Shown piece after piece: positions 27,267 through 35,728 of a DNA stretch of 64,000 nucleotides. Numbering within the stretch: position 1 is the stretch's first letter; each line of letters begins with the position of its first letter. The notes below the pieces were generated by a model that was given only the letters and a program-made list of their open reading frames with translations, did not search any database and was not told the DNA's origin. The translations under genes were made by a program, and so were the position numbers. This DNA comes from Aliidiomarina haloalkalitolerans. Lineage in GTDB: Bacteria; Pseudomonadota; Gammaproteobacteria; Enterobacterales; Alteromonadaceae. The stretch spans positions 231,977 through 295,976 of the forward strand of contig NZ_PIPI01000002.1 of assembly GCF_003987315.1 (NCBI RefSeq), written 5' to 3'.

Positions 27267-28355
27267 TCATTTGCTCACGAGCGCGCGCTGCTGTTCCATG
27301 CCTAGCGAGATGATATACGGGTATTCTTCTTTCGCCTGCGCATCTTTCTGCTGGGCAATAAAGTCCGCTTTACTGTGCATTTCATGCCAACCTTCGGCAA
27401 TCAATGCTTGCGCTACCGCACCACCCATGGTCGCACCTGGACCGGTCAAAATAATCACATCCGGTGCAAACTCTTTCACCCCAGTCAGGATTGCTTGACT
27501 GAAATCGTAGGTTTCACAAACTTGGTGGACCAAGGTGTATTGGCGCAACGCTTCAACATCGGTACCAAGCGGTTGCCAAATAACGCCGCGGCCATCAATC
27601 ATCGGTACTTTAGGTGCGCTGAAGAAGTCCTTCGCAAAAACTTCGAGTGCTTTTTTGCTTGCATCCGCCATCAGTGACGTGTGGAAGGCACTGTGGCCCG
27701 GCAATACCAGCGGATAACGATCATCCAGCGGCGGTAGTACCGTCATGGCGTGCTTAATTGCGCTGTCTGGTCCCGCCAGTACTTGGTAGCCACCAAAGCG
27801 AATGGAACGGTATAAACGCTTATCGTCGTCACTATGGTGCAGCAGCGACTCTATCAGTGCCTGACGCTCAGCATCCGCTTGCCAGTCGTCATTCACGTCT
27901 GGGTAAATCAACTGACCTCCCAGATCTTGGCTGCCAGAGTTTTGACCACCCCCTTCTTGACCACCAGTAAGCGCGGCCATACCGCCAACCAGTTCAAGGC
28001 CTTTTTCAGCATCGAGGGCGCCGGCACACGCTAAAGCAATGTACCAACCCATGCTGTTACCCGTCACCGCAGCGATTTCAAAACGGTCTTGATCAATGCT
28101 TAAAAAATCACTGTACGAACAGGCGTAAATTAGGGGGGCAGCGTTGTTCGCAGCCAAATGCTCGCGACTCTTAAACAGTTTGGCACTATCAAGCTCTTGA
28201 ATAGGGGTTTCGCCCTGCTCTTTACGGATGGCATCTAACCGATCCAGCATATCCTTACGGTCACCATGATGAGTCGCCAAATAGCCCAACTCAGCACGGT
28301 TATAGGTTCCCCGCCCAGGGCAAACGACTAAAGCACGTAATTTTTCACGGCTCAT
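27267..28355 (-). CDS. FabD-like ACP acyltransferase domain protein
   Basis: A 362-residue relative of malonyl-CoA:ACP transacylase. The nucleophile elbow is GNSMG (GHSLG in FabD), and the catalytic His is likely in PGHSAFHTSLM. The position of the FabD arginine that grips the malonyl carboxylate reads LELVGGMAAL, with no Arg, so a neutral acyl group is more likely than malonyl. A Gly/Gln-rich low-complexity loop (~135-155) is inserted. It overlaps the fused E1 gene by 4 bases and shares its transcript, suggesting that the acyl product of E1 is its substrate. This is distinct from the FabD of fatty acid synthesis, which would sit in a fab cluster. Confidence 0.72.
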   Translation of the reverse strand: MSREKLRALVVCPGRGTYNRAELGYLATHHGDRKDMLDRLDAIRKEQGETPIQELDSAKLFKSREHLAANNAAPLIYACSYSDFLSIDQDRFEIAAVTGNSMGWYIALACAGALDAEKGLELVGGMAALTGGQEGGGQNSGSQDLGGQLIYPDVNDDWQADAERQALIESLLHHSDDDKRLYRSIRFGGYQVLAGPDSAIKHAMTVLPPLDDRYPLVLPGHSAFHTSLMADASKKALEVFAKDFFSAPKVPMIDGRGVIWQPLGTDVEALRQYTLVHQVCETYDFSQAILTGVKEFAPDVIILTGPGATMGGAVAQALIAEGWHEMHSKADFIAQQKDAQAKEEYPYIISLGMEQQRALVSK

Positions 28356-30685
28356 GACTTCTCTCCTGCTTGCCCTTTACTACCGATTTTAGCGCCCGGC
28401 TTTAACGTACCGCCTTTGCTCGAATTTGCTCGCAAGCCTGCAATCGTATCGGCATCTGGAGAGTCCTGCCCCCAAATCAGCGCTTGTGCAGCACGGACAA
28501 TGCCATCTTTTGCGGGTAACACATGGTAAGCGGCCTTCGCCAATGGAATAAATGAGTCATCCGCACATAAACGACCAAGTCGAGCTTGCACACCGGCTTC
28601 TTGCAACCGCGTCCACAATTCTTCAGACACCGAGCCGGTTTCCCGACATTCGTCAACAATCAGAATATTCGGGCAATCGCTAATCGCCATCAGCAGACTT
28701 TCCATGGGTAATGGATGCAGCCAGTTTAAATCAACGACACGACTTTTCACGCCATTATCAGCCAGCTCCTTTTGCGCTTGGCGTGACAGATAATAGCCAT
28801 TGCCATAACTGACAATACATAAGTCAGCCTTTCCGCTCGCACTTTTAGTATTGCTCTCATGGACACTAACTTCACCTAAGCCAATGCGCTCATGTGGGTC
28901 TGGATAATCAAACATCCAGCCGTTATCACCCGCTTCGTACAAGTCTTTTTGGTTGTACAAGGCGATGGGCTCAAGGAAGATCACCACCCGCTTTTGCTCA
29001 TCCGCTAAACGAACCGCTTCACGCAGCATTCTAGCCGCTGACGCACCATTCGACGGGCAAGCAACGACAACGCCAGGTAGGTCACGAAACACCGCAAAGC
29101 TATTGTCGTTATGGAAGTGACCACCAAAACCACGTTGGTAAGCCAAGCCTGCAACACGAATAACCATGGGGTTGGTGTATTGGCCAGAACTGAAAAACGA
29201 TAAGGTCGCCGCTTCACCGCGAATTTGGTCTTCGGCATTATGCACATAGGCCAAAAATTGGATTTCCGGCATTGGCAAGAAGCCATTGTGAGCTGCACCA
29301 ATGGCCATGCCTAAAATACTTTGCTCGTCGAGCAAGGTATTCATAATGCGGTTAGGACCAAACTGATTGACTAAGCGACTCGTCACACCATACACGCCGC
29401 CTTTTTTACCAATATCTTCACCCATCATGATGGCGTGAGGGTATTGCGCAAACAGGTCATGCAACGCCCAGTTCAGCAACTTGTTCAGTGTTTGCGGTTT
29501 GCCGATGTTATGTTTTTCATGAGCAAAAAGCTGTTGCCGTTGTTCACCGCTTAGTGGCGGCGGAATTGGCTGCTCCGAGCGCTGTGGCGCAATCGAAGCC
29601 ATGACTTCGCGACTGTCCTTCAGCTTGTCACGATAGATCGCTTCACGGCCGACCGCTCGCACGCGCGTAAAGAGCGCATTCAAGTAGTCCTGCATTTGCG
29701 CTCGGGTGGCAATGCCATAGGCCTCAAGCAACGCTAAGCTCGTACGCAACGGGTCATTGGCTTCATTATGGGCAATTTGATCCTTGCTGAGGTAGGTCAT
29801 TTCAGCGTCAGAACCTGCATGGCCATAAAGGCGCACACATTTCATATGCAAGAACACTGGCTGACGGCGTTTGCGCGCAATACGCTCGGCTTCTTTCGCC
29901 GCTGCATAAACCGACAGTAAGTTGCGGCCATCACAGCTGACATAATTTAAGCCGGGGCGCCGACTGAAGCTTTGCTCAATCCAACCGTGCGGTGTGGCTG
30001 TGCTAATTCCAATGCCGTTGTCTTCACAAACAAACACCAGCGGCAGCGGCATACTTTGATAAGCAGTCCAACAGGCAGTGTTGATCGCCCCCTGGCTGGT
30101 TGAGTGGTTGGCCGATGCGTCACCGAAGCTGCACAGTACCGCAGCGTCATGTGGCACTTCACCGTCATGGTTTAGGCGTTTAGCCAAACCAATGCTGTGC
30201 GCCATACCCACCGCTTTCGGCAAATGCGAGCCAATTGTGCTGGTTTGCGGTGGTACAAACGCTGCTTTGCTACCGAGTACTTTGTGGCGGCCAGCAGAAA
30301 TAGGATCGTCCTTACTCGCGGCAAAACTCAACAACATGTCGTAAATCGGCGTGCTGCCGTGCACCTGCTTCAAGCGCTGAATGAAAAACGCACCGGAACG
30401 GTAATGGAGAAACGCCATGTCATTGTGGCGAAAGGCAGCCGCTATTGCGGTGTTACCCTCGTGGCCAGCGGAACCAATGGTATAGAAGCTTTCGCCGGCT
30501 GCTTGTAGTTCGCGGGAATGGAGGTCGAGCACACGACTGGTTAGCTGCGTGTCTACCCAGTCAAAGAGTTGCGCTGGGGTAATGCCCAGCGCGTCGAGGT
30601 CTGGTAAATCGTCTACTTGCGGTAAAGGATTACCAAAGAGCGCCGTATTTAGGCGCTCCTGTAAAGGTTGCACCGTTTGGCTCAT
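28352..30685 (-). CDS. Fused alpha-beta E1 component, branched-chain 2-oxoacid dehydrogenase type
   Basis: Thiamine-diphosphate enzyme of 777 residues with both E1 halves in one chain. The alpha half (~30-370) has the ThDP motif GDASANHSTSQGAINTA and EDNGIGIST. The beta half (~400-740) starts TLNKLLNWAL, with MMGEDIGKKGGVYGVT and RGFGGHFHNDNS. A Lys/Gly/Ser tail ends the protein. By family it should decarboxylate a branched 2-oxoacid and pass the acyl group to a lipoyl E2, but no E2 or E3 is in the window. Its neighbours are gcdH (5 bases upstream) and the FabD-like gene (4-base overlap), pointing to acyl-CoA or acyl-ACP metabolism such as branched fatty acid primers. Confidence 0.88.
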   Translation of the reverse strand: MSQTVQPLQERLNTALFGNPLPQVDDLPDLDALGITPAQLFDWVDTQLTSRVLDLHSRELQAAGESFYTIGSAGHEGNTAIAAAFRHNDMAFLHYRSGAFFIQRLKQVHGSTPIYDMLLSFAASKDDPISAGRHKVLGSKAAFVPPQTSTIGSHLPKAVGMAHSIGLAKRLNHDGEVPHDAAVLCSFGDASANHSTSQGAINTACWTAYQSMPLPLVFVCEDNGIGISTATPHGWIEQSFSRRPGLNYVSCDGRNLLSVYAAAKEAERIARKRRQPVFLHMKCVRLYGHAGSDAEMTYLSKDQIAHNEANDPLRTSLALLEAYGIATRAQMQDYLNALFTRVRAVGREAIYRDKLKDSREVMASIAPQRSEQPIPPPLSGEQRQQLFAHEKHNIGKPQTLNKLLNWALHDLFAQYPHAIMMGEDIGKKGGVYGVTSRLVNQFGPNRIMNTLLDEQSILGMAIGAAHNGFLPMPEIQFLAYVHNAEDQIRGEAATLSFFSSGQYTNPMVIRVAGLAYQRGFGGHFHNDNSFAVFRDLPGVVVACPSNGASAARMLREAVRLADEQKRVVIFLEPIALYNQKDLYEAGDNGWMFDYPDPHERIGLGEVSVHESNTKSASGKADLCIVSYGNGYYLSRQAQKELADNGVKSRVVDLNWLHPLPMESLLMAISDCPNILIVDECRETGSVSEELWTRLQEAGVQARLGRLCADDSFIPLAKAAYHVLPAKDGIVRAAQALIWGQDSPDADTIAGLRANSSKGGTLKPGAKIGSKGQAGEKS

Positions 30686-30690
30686 GATAA

Positions 30691-31869
30691 TTAACCGAAT
30701 GCAGCAAGGTCAGTTTGCGCACGGCCTAGAATTAAGGCGTGCACGTCGTGAGTGCCTTCGTAAGTATTCACTGCTTCAAGGTTCATCACATGGCGAATGA
30801 CATGATATTCGTCCGCAATTCCGTTACCGCCATGCATATCACGCGCTACACGAGCGATATCGAGCGCTTTACCACAGCTGTTACGCTTGATTAAGCTGAT
30901 GGTTTCTGGGGCTAATAAACCTTGGTCCGCTAAACGACCGGCTTGTAAAGAACCAAGCAGGCCTAAGCTGATTTCAGTTTGCATGTCCGCTAATTTCTTT
31001 TGAATCAGCTGAGTGGCTGCCAACGGACGACCGAATTGGATACGATCCATGGTGTATTGACGAGCCGCCTGCCAACAGAATTCTGCAGCACCTAGCGCAC
31101 CCCATGAAATACCGTAACGCGCCTTGTTCAAGCAGCTAAAAGGACCTTTCAAACCCGTCACTTCTGGGAACATGTTCTCTTCGGGTACGAAAACGTTGTC
31201 CATCACGATTTCACCCGTGATCGATGCACGCAAGCTGAACTTGCCTTCGATTTTTGGTGCGCTCAAGCCGTCCATACCCTTTTCCAACACGAAGCCGCGA
31301 ATAACGCCGTCGAGTTTGGCCCAAACCACGAAGACATCGGCGATTGGGCTATTGGTAATCCACATTTTGCTACCCGTTAAGCGATAGCCGCCGTCAACCT
31401 TCACCGCACGGGTTTTCATGCTTGCTGGGTCTGAGCCAGCATCTGGCTCGGTTAAGCCAAAACAACCGACCCACTCACCACTGGCAAGCTTCGGTAAATA
31501 CTTTTCTTTTTGCGCTTGCGTACCAAATTCATTAATTGGGTACATGACCAACGAGCTCTGTACGCTCATGGCACTACGATAGCCGCTATCAACACGTTCA
31601 ACTTCACGAGCGATAAGTCCGTAACACACGTGGTTGACACCCGCACCACCAAACTCTTCTGGAATCGTTGCACCGAGCAAACCCATTTCACCCATTTCGG
31701 TCATGATTTCGCGATCAAAACGCTCTTCCCGATTCGCCATCAGCACTCGCGGCATCAGGTTTTCCTGACAATAGGCGTGTGCACTGTCACGGATCATTCG
31801 TTCTTCGTCCGTTAACATCGAATCCATAAGGAATGGGTCTTGCCAATTAAATGCAGCGCGTTTACTCAT
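30691..31869 (-). CDS. gcdH: Glutaryl-CoA dehydrogenase-type acyl-CoA dehydrogenase
   Basis: FAD enzyme of 392 residues; the GcdH family oxidises and decarboxylates glutaryl-CoA to crotonyl-CoA in lysine and tryptophan breakdown. FAD-contact motifs [13 protein letters not shown] and KMWITNSP, and the catalytic Glu in [16 protein letters not shown] near the C-terminus, are all characteristic of GcdH. It is first of a three-gene operon with the fused E1 and the FabD-like protein. The fit of GcdH in that company is unclear; a related acyl-CoA substrate is possible. Confidence 0.88.
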   Translation of the reverse strand: MSKRAAFNWQDPFLMDSMLTDEERMIRDSAHAYCQENLMPRVLMANREERFDREIMTEMGEMGLLGATIPEEFGGAGVNHVCYGLIAREVERVDSGYRSAMSVQSSLVMYPINEFGTQAQKEKYLPKLASGEWVGCFGLTEPDAGSDPASMKTRAVKVDGGYRLTGSKMWITNSPIADVFVVWAKLDGVIRGFVLEKGMDGLSAPKIEGKFSLRASITGEIVMDNVFVPEENMFPEVTGLKGPFSCLNKARYGISWGALGAAEFCWQAARQYTMDRIQFGRPLAATQLIQKKLADMQTEISLGLLGSLQAGRLADQGLLAPETISLIKRNSCGKALDIARVARDMHGGNGIADEYHVIRHVMNLEAVNTYEGTHDVHALILGRAQTDLAAFG

Positions 31870-32102
31870 GACGTCCTCTTCTGGGGTTAGCAGATTTTTT
31901 TGGGGTTAATTTGCTCGGGTAGAACTCGCATAATAGCAAGTTGCATACACAACTTATTATATCGAGTTTAACAGCGGAATACCTAGCAAGAAAGGACAGA
32001 AGTTGACAGATAAGACCAATTTAAGCAGCAATGCAGGGTAAACCCCTGCAATGCCGTTAGTTTTTAACCTTGTGGCGTGCTGCCGCAGCAAGGTGTCGGA
32101 AA

Positions 32103-32822
32103 TTAAGGCTGCTCATCGCCGTCACCACTAAAATCGAAATAGACCGTTGCATTGCGGCCTTCTGATGTGGTCAAGGACATCATACGAATGTTCGTTGGTG
32201 CCCATTCTTGATCGCGCATCGAACGATGCAGTGCGCTCGAGTCGAATCGCGCGTCGCCTAAACTCGACACCTTCAGTTCGCAGAAACTTGTGTAACACTT
32301 CAGCTCGTCGATATTGAAATCGCGCAAGCTCTCATCGGTGATAAACAAATCTTGCAGGTTTTGCTCGAGCGGATACGCCCAATTCGGGTCAACCGGCTCA
32401 TGTTCTGCACGTAGTGCGAAATCGTCCCCACTTAAGAATCCGTCGGCGGCATTGCGCAAAGCACGCTCTAACGCTCGTTCGTTATTACGGTTGTTCGTCG
32501 CTTCGTCCGCTGCTGACTGCACATCAAGTTCCGAGTCCAGCTCTAACTCTGGCTCTGGCTCCGCGGGTGCCCGCGCGGCGGCTTGCGCTTCTAGGCGCTC
32601 CGTCAGCATCAAAGTCAGCGAACGGTTCTCGGCCTGCAGTTCAGCAACTAGAGCCTCCAAGTAGCCGATCATCTTCCGCGCTTCGTCATCTGACTGGGTG
32701 ACCACAACCTCTTCGATTTCTACCGTATCTTCAGCAGGTACTGCATTGTCGCGACTTTGCCAAAGCAAAATCACCAATACAGAAATAATCACCAAATACA
32801 GCCAATGCATGAACTTATTCAT
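32103..32822 (-). CDS. Single-pass membrane protein of unknown function
   Basis: Not recognised. 239 residues: one N-terminal membrane helix (~5-23), a coiled-coil-like segment (~47-80, EALVAELQAENRSLTLMLTE), an acidic Pro/Glu-rich linker (~90-105), and a C-terminal globular region with two Cys (CYTSFC, ~185-190) that could form a periplasmic disulfide. Topology is probably N-in with the bulk in the periplasm. The gene stands alone between gcdH and the palindromic repeat at 32897. Confidence 0.72.
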   Translation of the reverse strand: MNKFMHWLYLVIISVLVILLWQSRDNAVPAEDTVEIEEVVVTQSDDEARKMIGYLEALVAELQAENRSLTLMLTERLEAQAAARAPAEPEPELELDSELDVQSAADEATNNRNNERALERALRNAADGFLSGDDFALRAEHEPVDPNWAYPLEQNLQDLFITDESLRDFNIDELKCYTSFCELKVSSLGDARFDSSALHRSMRDQEWAPTNIRMMSLTTSEGRNATVYFDFSGDGDEQP

Positions 32823-32896
32823 GTCTTAAATCCCTAGTTAACAATGTGAATTCCAATAATTTACAGCGTCTCATACTAGCACAGCAAATAAAACTC

Positions 32897-32941
32897 ATTA
32901 GGGACCGTAGCTGGAATGCCATTCCAGCTACGGTCCCTAAT
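32897..32941. repeat. 45-bp perfect palindrome, copy 1 of a dispersed repeat
   Basis: Arms of 22 bp (ATTAGGGACCGTAGCTGGAA.. and complement) around a single central C. It lies 20 bases downstream of the Nramp-like gene and upstream of the unknown membrane protein gene. The core GGACCGTAGCTGGAATG recurs at 40658-40692. It could act as a transcript-stabilising hairpin or weak terminator. Confidence 0.92.
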
Positions 32942-32961
32942 GCGGTGTTTCAGCTACTTAG

Positions 32962-34221
32962 TCATCGCCAGAAGAGCAGCCAAGCGAGGTAGAAGGCGGC
33001 GAAACCGACCAGGTAAATGAGGCCAAGCCATGCCCAACCATGCAAAAGTTTATATTTCTTCGTGGTTTTTTGTTGTGGTGTTGCCGCTCGCCGCGCTAGT
33101 ACGAAATTTAACCAAGCGAATAGCGGTGTCGTTAAGAATGCGGCGGTCATCGCAAACGCTAACATGGGTGCAAGTGCACCACGGAAGAAAGCGATAATAC
33201 CTAGGCCAGCGAGCGCTTGCATGAGCAAGATTGTGCTGTAACCATGCACTCGATCGGTCGTTTTGCCCTGCCAAAGTAGCTGTGTCGCAATATGCAGTCC
33301 TCGCGCATAACCGTCGAGGACAGTCAGTGTCGTGCCAAACATACAAAAGAAGGCGACGAGTATCACCAGCCAGCGCGTCCATTCACCAAGGCTAGCTGCA
33401 TACATGCCAACCAACTGCTCCGCAAAGGCACTGCTACCCATGGCAATTTCTTGATCTGATCCGTGTTGAATTAACGCACCGAGCGCCAAAAAGCAAAGTG
33501 CCAAAGCCGCAGTTGCCCAAAAGCCAACATTGAAGTCGAACAGGCCACCACGCCGTGACAAGGGCACAACGCGACGTTTCTCTTGCAACCAAATTGAGTT
33601 AATCACCGAGATTTCGATGGGCGCAGGCATCCACCCCATCATCGCGACCAAGAATGCCAAGGCAGCGAAATTCCACGGCGATGGGCTAACATAGTCAGTT
33701 GGTACATTCCCCTGCGGCCCAAGTTGGACAAGAGCGTAAAGCACCGCAGCAACGGTTAAAAGCGACAGCACGACCATCATGACTCGGGCAAGTAGGTCGA
33801 GCGAACGGTATTCCCCAAGCAAAAGAAAGAGCACGCAACCCAGCACAAGTAAGGCGCTCACCACCACAATATCTAGATTACCGGGCAGCATAAACTTCAG
33901 TAGATTTGCTGTTAGTAACAACACCCCTGCGGTGTTCACGATGGCGGCAACAACTGCTAGTACCGTAAAAATAACAAGGTAGCTGCGACCTTGGCGAAAG
34001 TACCCATGCACCAAGCTTTCGCGCTGATTCATGGTGTAATCCACAGCAAAGCGAAAGAACGGATATTTCAGCACGTTAATTAAAATGATCAGTCCGAAAA
34101 GCTGCCAGCCAAACAACGCGCCAGCTTGCGTTGAGGCGACTAGGTGCGAACCACCAATGGCGGCAGTCGCCATCAGTAAACCCGGGCCTAAGGCTCGAAA
34201 TCGAGAAGCATGTTTTTCCAT
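32962..34221 (-). CDS. Nramp-family-like divalent metal transporter, divergent subgroup
   Basis: Inner membrane carrier of 419 residues with about 11 helices and the LeuT-fold pattern of SLC11/Nramp. The metal-site motifs differ from true Nramp: helix 1 reads ATAAIGGSHLVA where DPGN is expected, and helix 6 reads GWMPAPIE where MPH is expected. The substrate is therefore probably not Mn2+/Fe2+ by the classical site. The frame is open upstream to a TTG at 34281, but that would lie in the ompA terminator; ATG 34221 begins the conserved FRALGPGLL region after a few residues. Confidence 0.8.
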   Translation of the reverse strand: MEKHASRFRALGPGLLMATAAIGGSHLVASTQAGALFGWQLFGLIILINVLKYPFFRFAVDYTMNQRESLVHGYFRQGRSYLVIFTVLAVVAAIVNTAGVLLLTANLLKFMLPGNLDIVVVSALLVLGCVLFLLLGEYRSLDLLARVMMVVLSLLTVAAVLYALVQLGPQGNVPTDYVSPSPWNFAALAFLVAMMGWMPAPIEISVINSIWLQEKRRVVPLSRRGGLFDFNVGFWATAALALCFLALGALIQHGSDQEIAMGSSAFAEQLVGMYAASLGEWTRWLVILVAFFCMFGTTLTVLDGYARGLHIATQLLWQGKTTDRVHGYSTILLMQALAGLGIIAFFRGALAPMLAFAMTAAFLTTPLFAWLNFVLARRAATPQQKTTKKYKLLHGWAWLGLIYLVGFAAFYLAWLLFWR

Positions 34222-34280
34222 TGTTGTTCTTTTTATTTGGAATGGGCTTTTATTAATGCACAGTCGAGATAAAAAATGCA

Positions 34281-34313
34281 AAAAAAAATCCCCCGCCGGA
34301 GCGAGGGATTTTT
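34281..34313 (-). terminator. Terminator of the ompA-type gene
   Basis: Minus-strand hairpin AAAAATCCCTCGC/GCGGGGGATTTTT with one mismatch and loop TCCG, running into a long T tract. It starts 22 bases after the porin stop. Confidence 0.9.
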
Positions 34314-34334
34314 GATTTGTGCGTCAATTTAGAA

Positions 34335-35432
34335 TTAACGAGTTTGTGGAACTCGAATTTCTACTGACAAACGCGCTTCAGTACGACGGTTGCGAGCGTT
34401 AGCTGGTAAGCTAATTTCGTTCACAACTGGCTGGCTCATACCGTGGCCGCGAGTTTGTACACGGCTACGTGCAATACCATGCTCGTTGACAAGGATGTCA
34501 CGTACCGCTGCAGCACGACGCTCTGACAAGCGCTGGTTGTACTCGGCAGTACCGATTAAGTCGGTGTGGCCGTGTAAAACGACTTGTGTGTCTGGGTGCT
34601 CTTTCATGAAGTCAGCTAAGCGACGGATATCACCTTGGTAATCGCTTGTGACTCGAGCTGAGTCAAATGCGAAACCAACGCGTAATTCTTCAGAAACCTG
34701 CTGAGTGGTGTACACAGTACAGCCGCGGCTATCGACAACATGGCCACGTGGCGTGTTTGGACACTCGTCACGGTAATCTGGAACGCCGTCACCATCTGTA
34801 TCGGTAGTGCGGTCTTCTGTTGGCTCTTCAACGACTTGCTCTGCACGGCGACGATCGCGTGTGTTGTCAAACAACGGGCCACTGTTACCGAAGGTGTAAG
34901 CCATACCTAAGATAAACGATTGGTCGTTAAAATCTGACTTTGTTTGCGCCGCATATTCTGCTTTTAAGAACAAACGGTCAGAAATTTCATGACGGTAACC
35001 TAAGGTTCCGCGAACCATGCGATCACGATGCTCTTGTACTTTGGTTTGATTAATACCTAAACCGAAATACCAGTTGTGATTAGCAAAAAACAAAACGTCT
35101 GAACCCATCATGCGGCCATAGCCTTTGTTTTGTGCGTTATCAGTTTCAACGTCTACGTAGTCATAGTATGAACGAACAGCAAAACGCTTCGTCAAAGGAA
35201 CCTGAATTTCTAAACCTGGCTGAGGGCTCTGTAGGCTGCCACTGAACGGCGTTAAGTTGCCCATGCCGTCGACATGAAAACGCTTATTGCTGTACTTGGT
35301 AAGGTGTAAACGCAAGCCTACTGAGATATCTTCCGTTCCAGCATAGTAACCGTCATCTGCAGCTGCTTGTGGGCTAACTGCAAGCAGACCAGCAATCACT
35401 GCAGGTAGTGCGATTCCGACAAATTTTTTCAT
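34335..35432 (-). CDS. OmpA family outer membrane protein
   Basis: Outer membrane protein anchoring peptidoglycan; 365 residues. Signal peptide (~1-25, ending SPQAAADD), an N-terminal 8-strand barrel (~28-190), a short Ca-binding thrombospondin-type-3-like hinge (DTDGDGVPDYRDECPNTP with a later Cys in DSRGC), then the OmpA peptidoglycan-binding domain (~235-355) with HGHTDLIGTAEYNQRLSERR and conserved Asp and Arg. It is followed by a strong terminator. Bases 35433-35728 upstream hold its promoter and ribosome site (AAGAAGGATATACCC) and no gene I can support. Confidence 0.93.
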   Translation of the reverse strand: MKKFVGIALPAVIAGLLAVSPQAAADDGYYAGTEDISVGLRLHLTKYSNKRFHVDGMGNLTPFSGSLQSPQPGLEIQVPLTKRFAVRSYYDYVDVETDNAQNKGYGRMMGSDVLFFANHNWYFGLGINQTKVQEHRDRMVRGTLGYRHEISDRLFLKAEYAAQTKSDFNDQSFILGMAYTFGNSGPLFDNTRDRRRAEQVVEEPTEDRTTDTDGDGVPDYRDECPNTPRGHVVDSRGCTVYTTQQVSEELRVGFAFDSARVTSDYQGDIRRLADFMKEHPDTQVVLHGHTDLIGTAEYNQRLSERRAAAVRDILVNEHGIARSRVQTRGHGMSQPVVNEISLPANARNRRTEARLSVEIRVPQTR

Positions 35433-35728
35433 AAGGGTATATCCTTCTTTCCTTTTAGCCGCTCCACTTACCCGGGAGGCTTGGGGGGGTAGTAAACCCT
35501 TATTCTGGCGCGACAGTGAATTTTTGCCACTGTTTTACCAAAACTTAACGATATCTGCGCAACAAATGTACCGCGCTACTCGATGCATTCAATAACTTAA
35601 TAACATGCACGCCACTTCGGAGTATAACATTTGCGCCTTGAAGATCAACGTGAACCCTTTAATTTTCTGCATTTTTCAGGAAATTGCGTGGAAACCCTCA
35701 CGCCACCCATCGAAGGATTTATCGGCAG

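Noticed and set aside
32032..32050. TGCAGGG/CCCTGCA hairpin after gcdH region as a terminator
   Set aside because: Short stem, and the T run is on the plus strand where no gene ends; left unannotated.
34222..34281. Upstream TTG start for the Nramp-like gene
   Set aside because: It falls in the A/T tract of the ompA-type terminator; ATG 34221 begins next to the conserved region.
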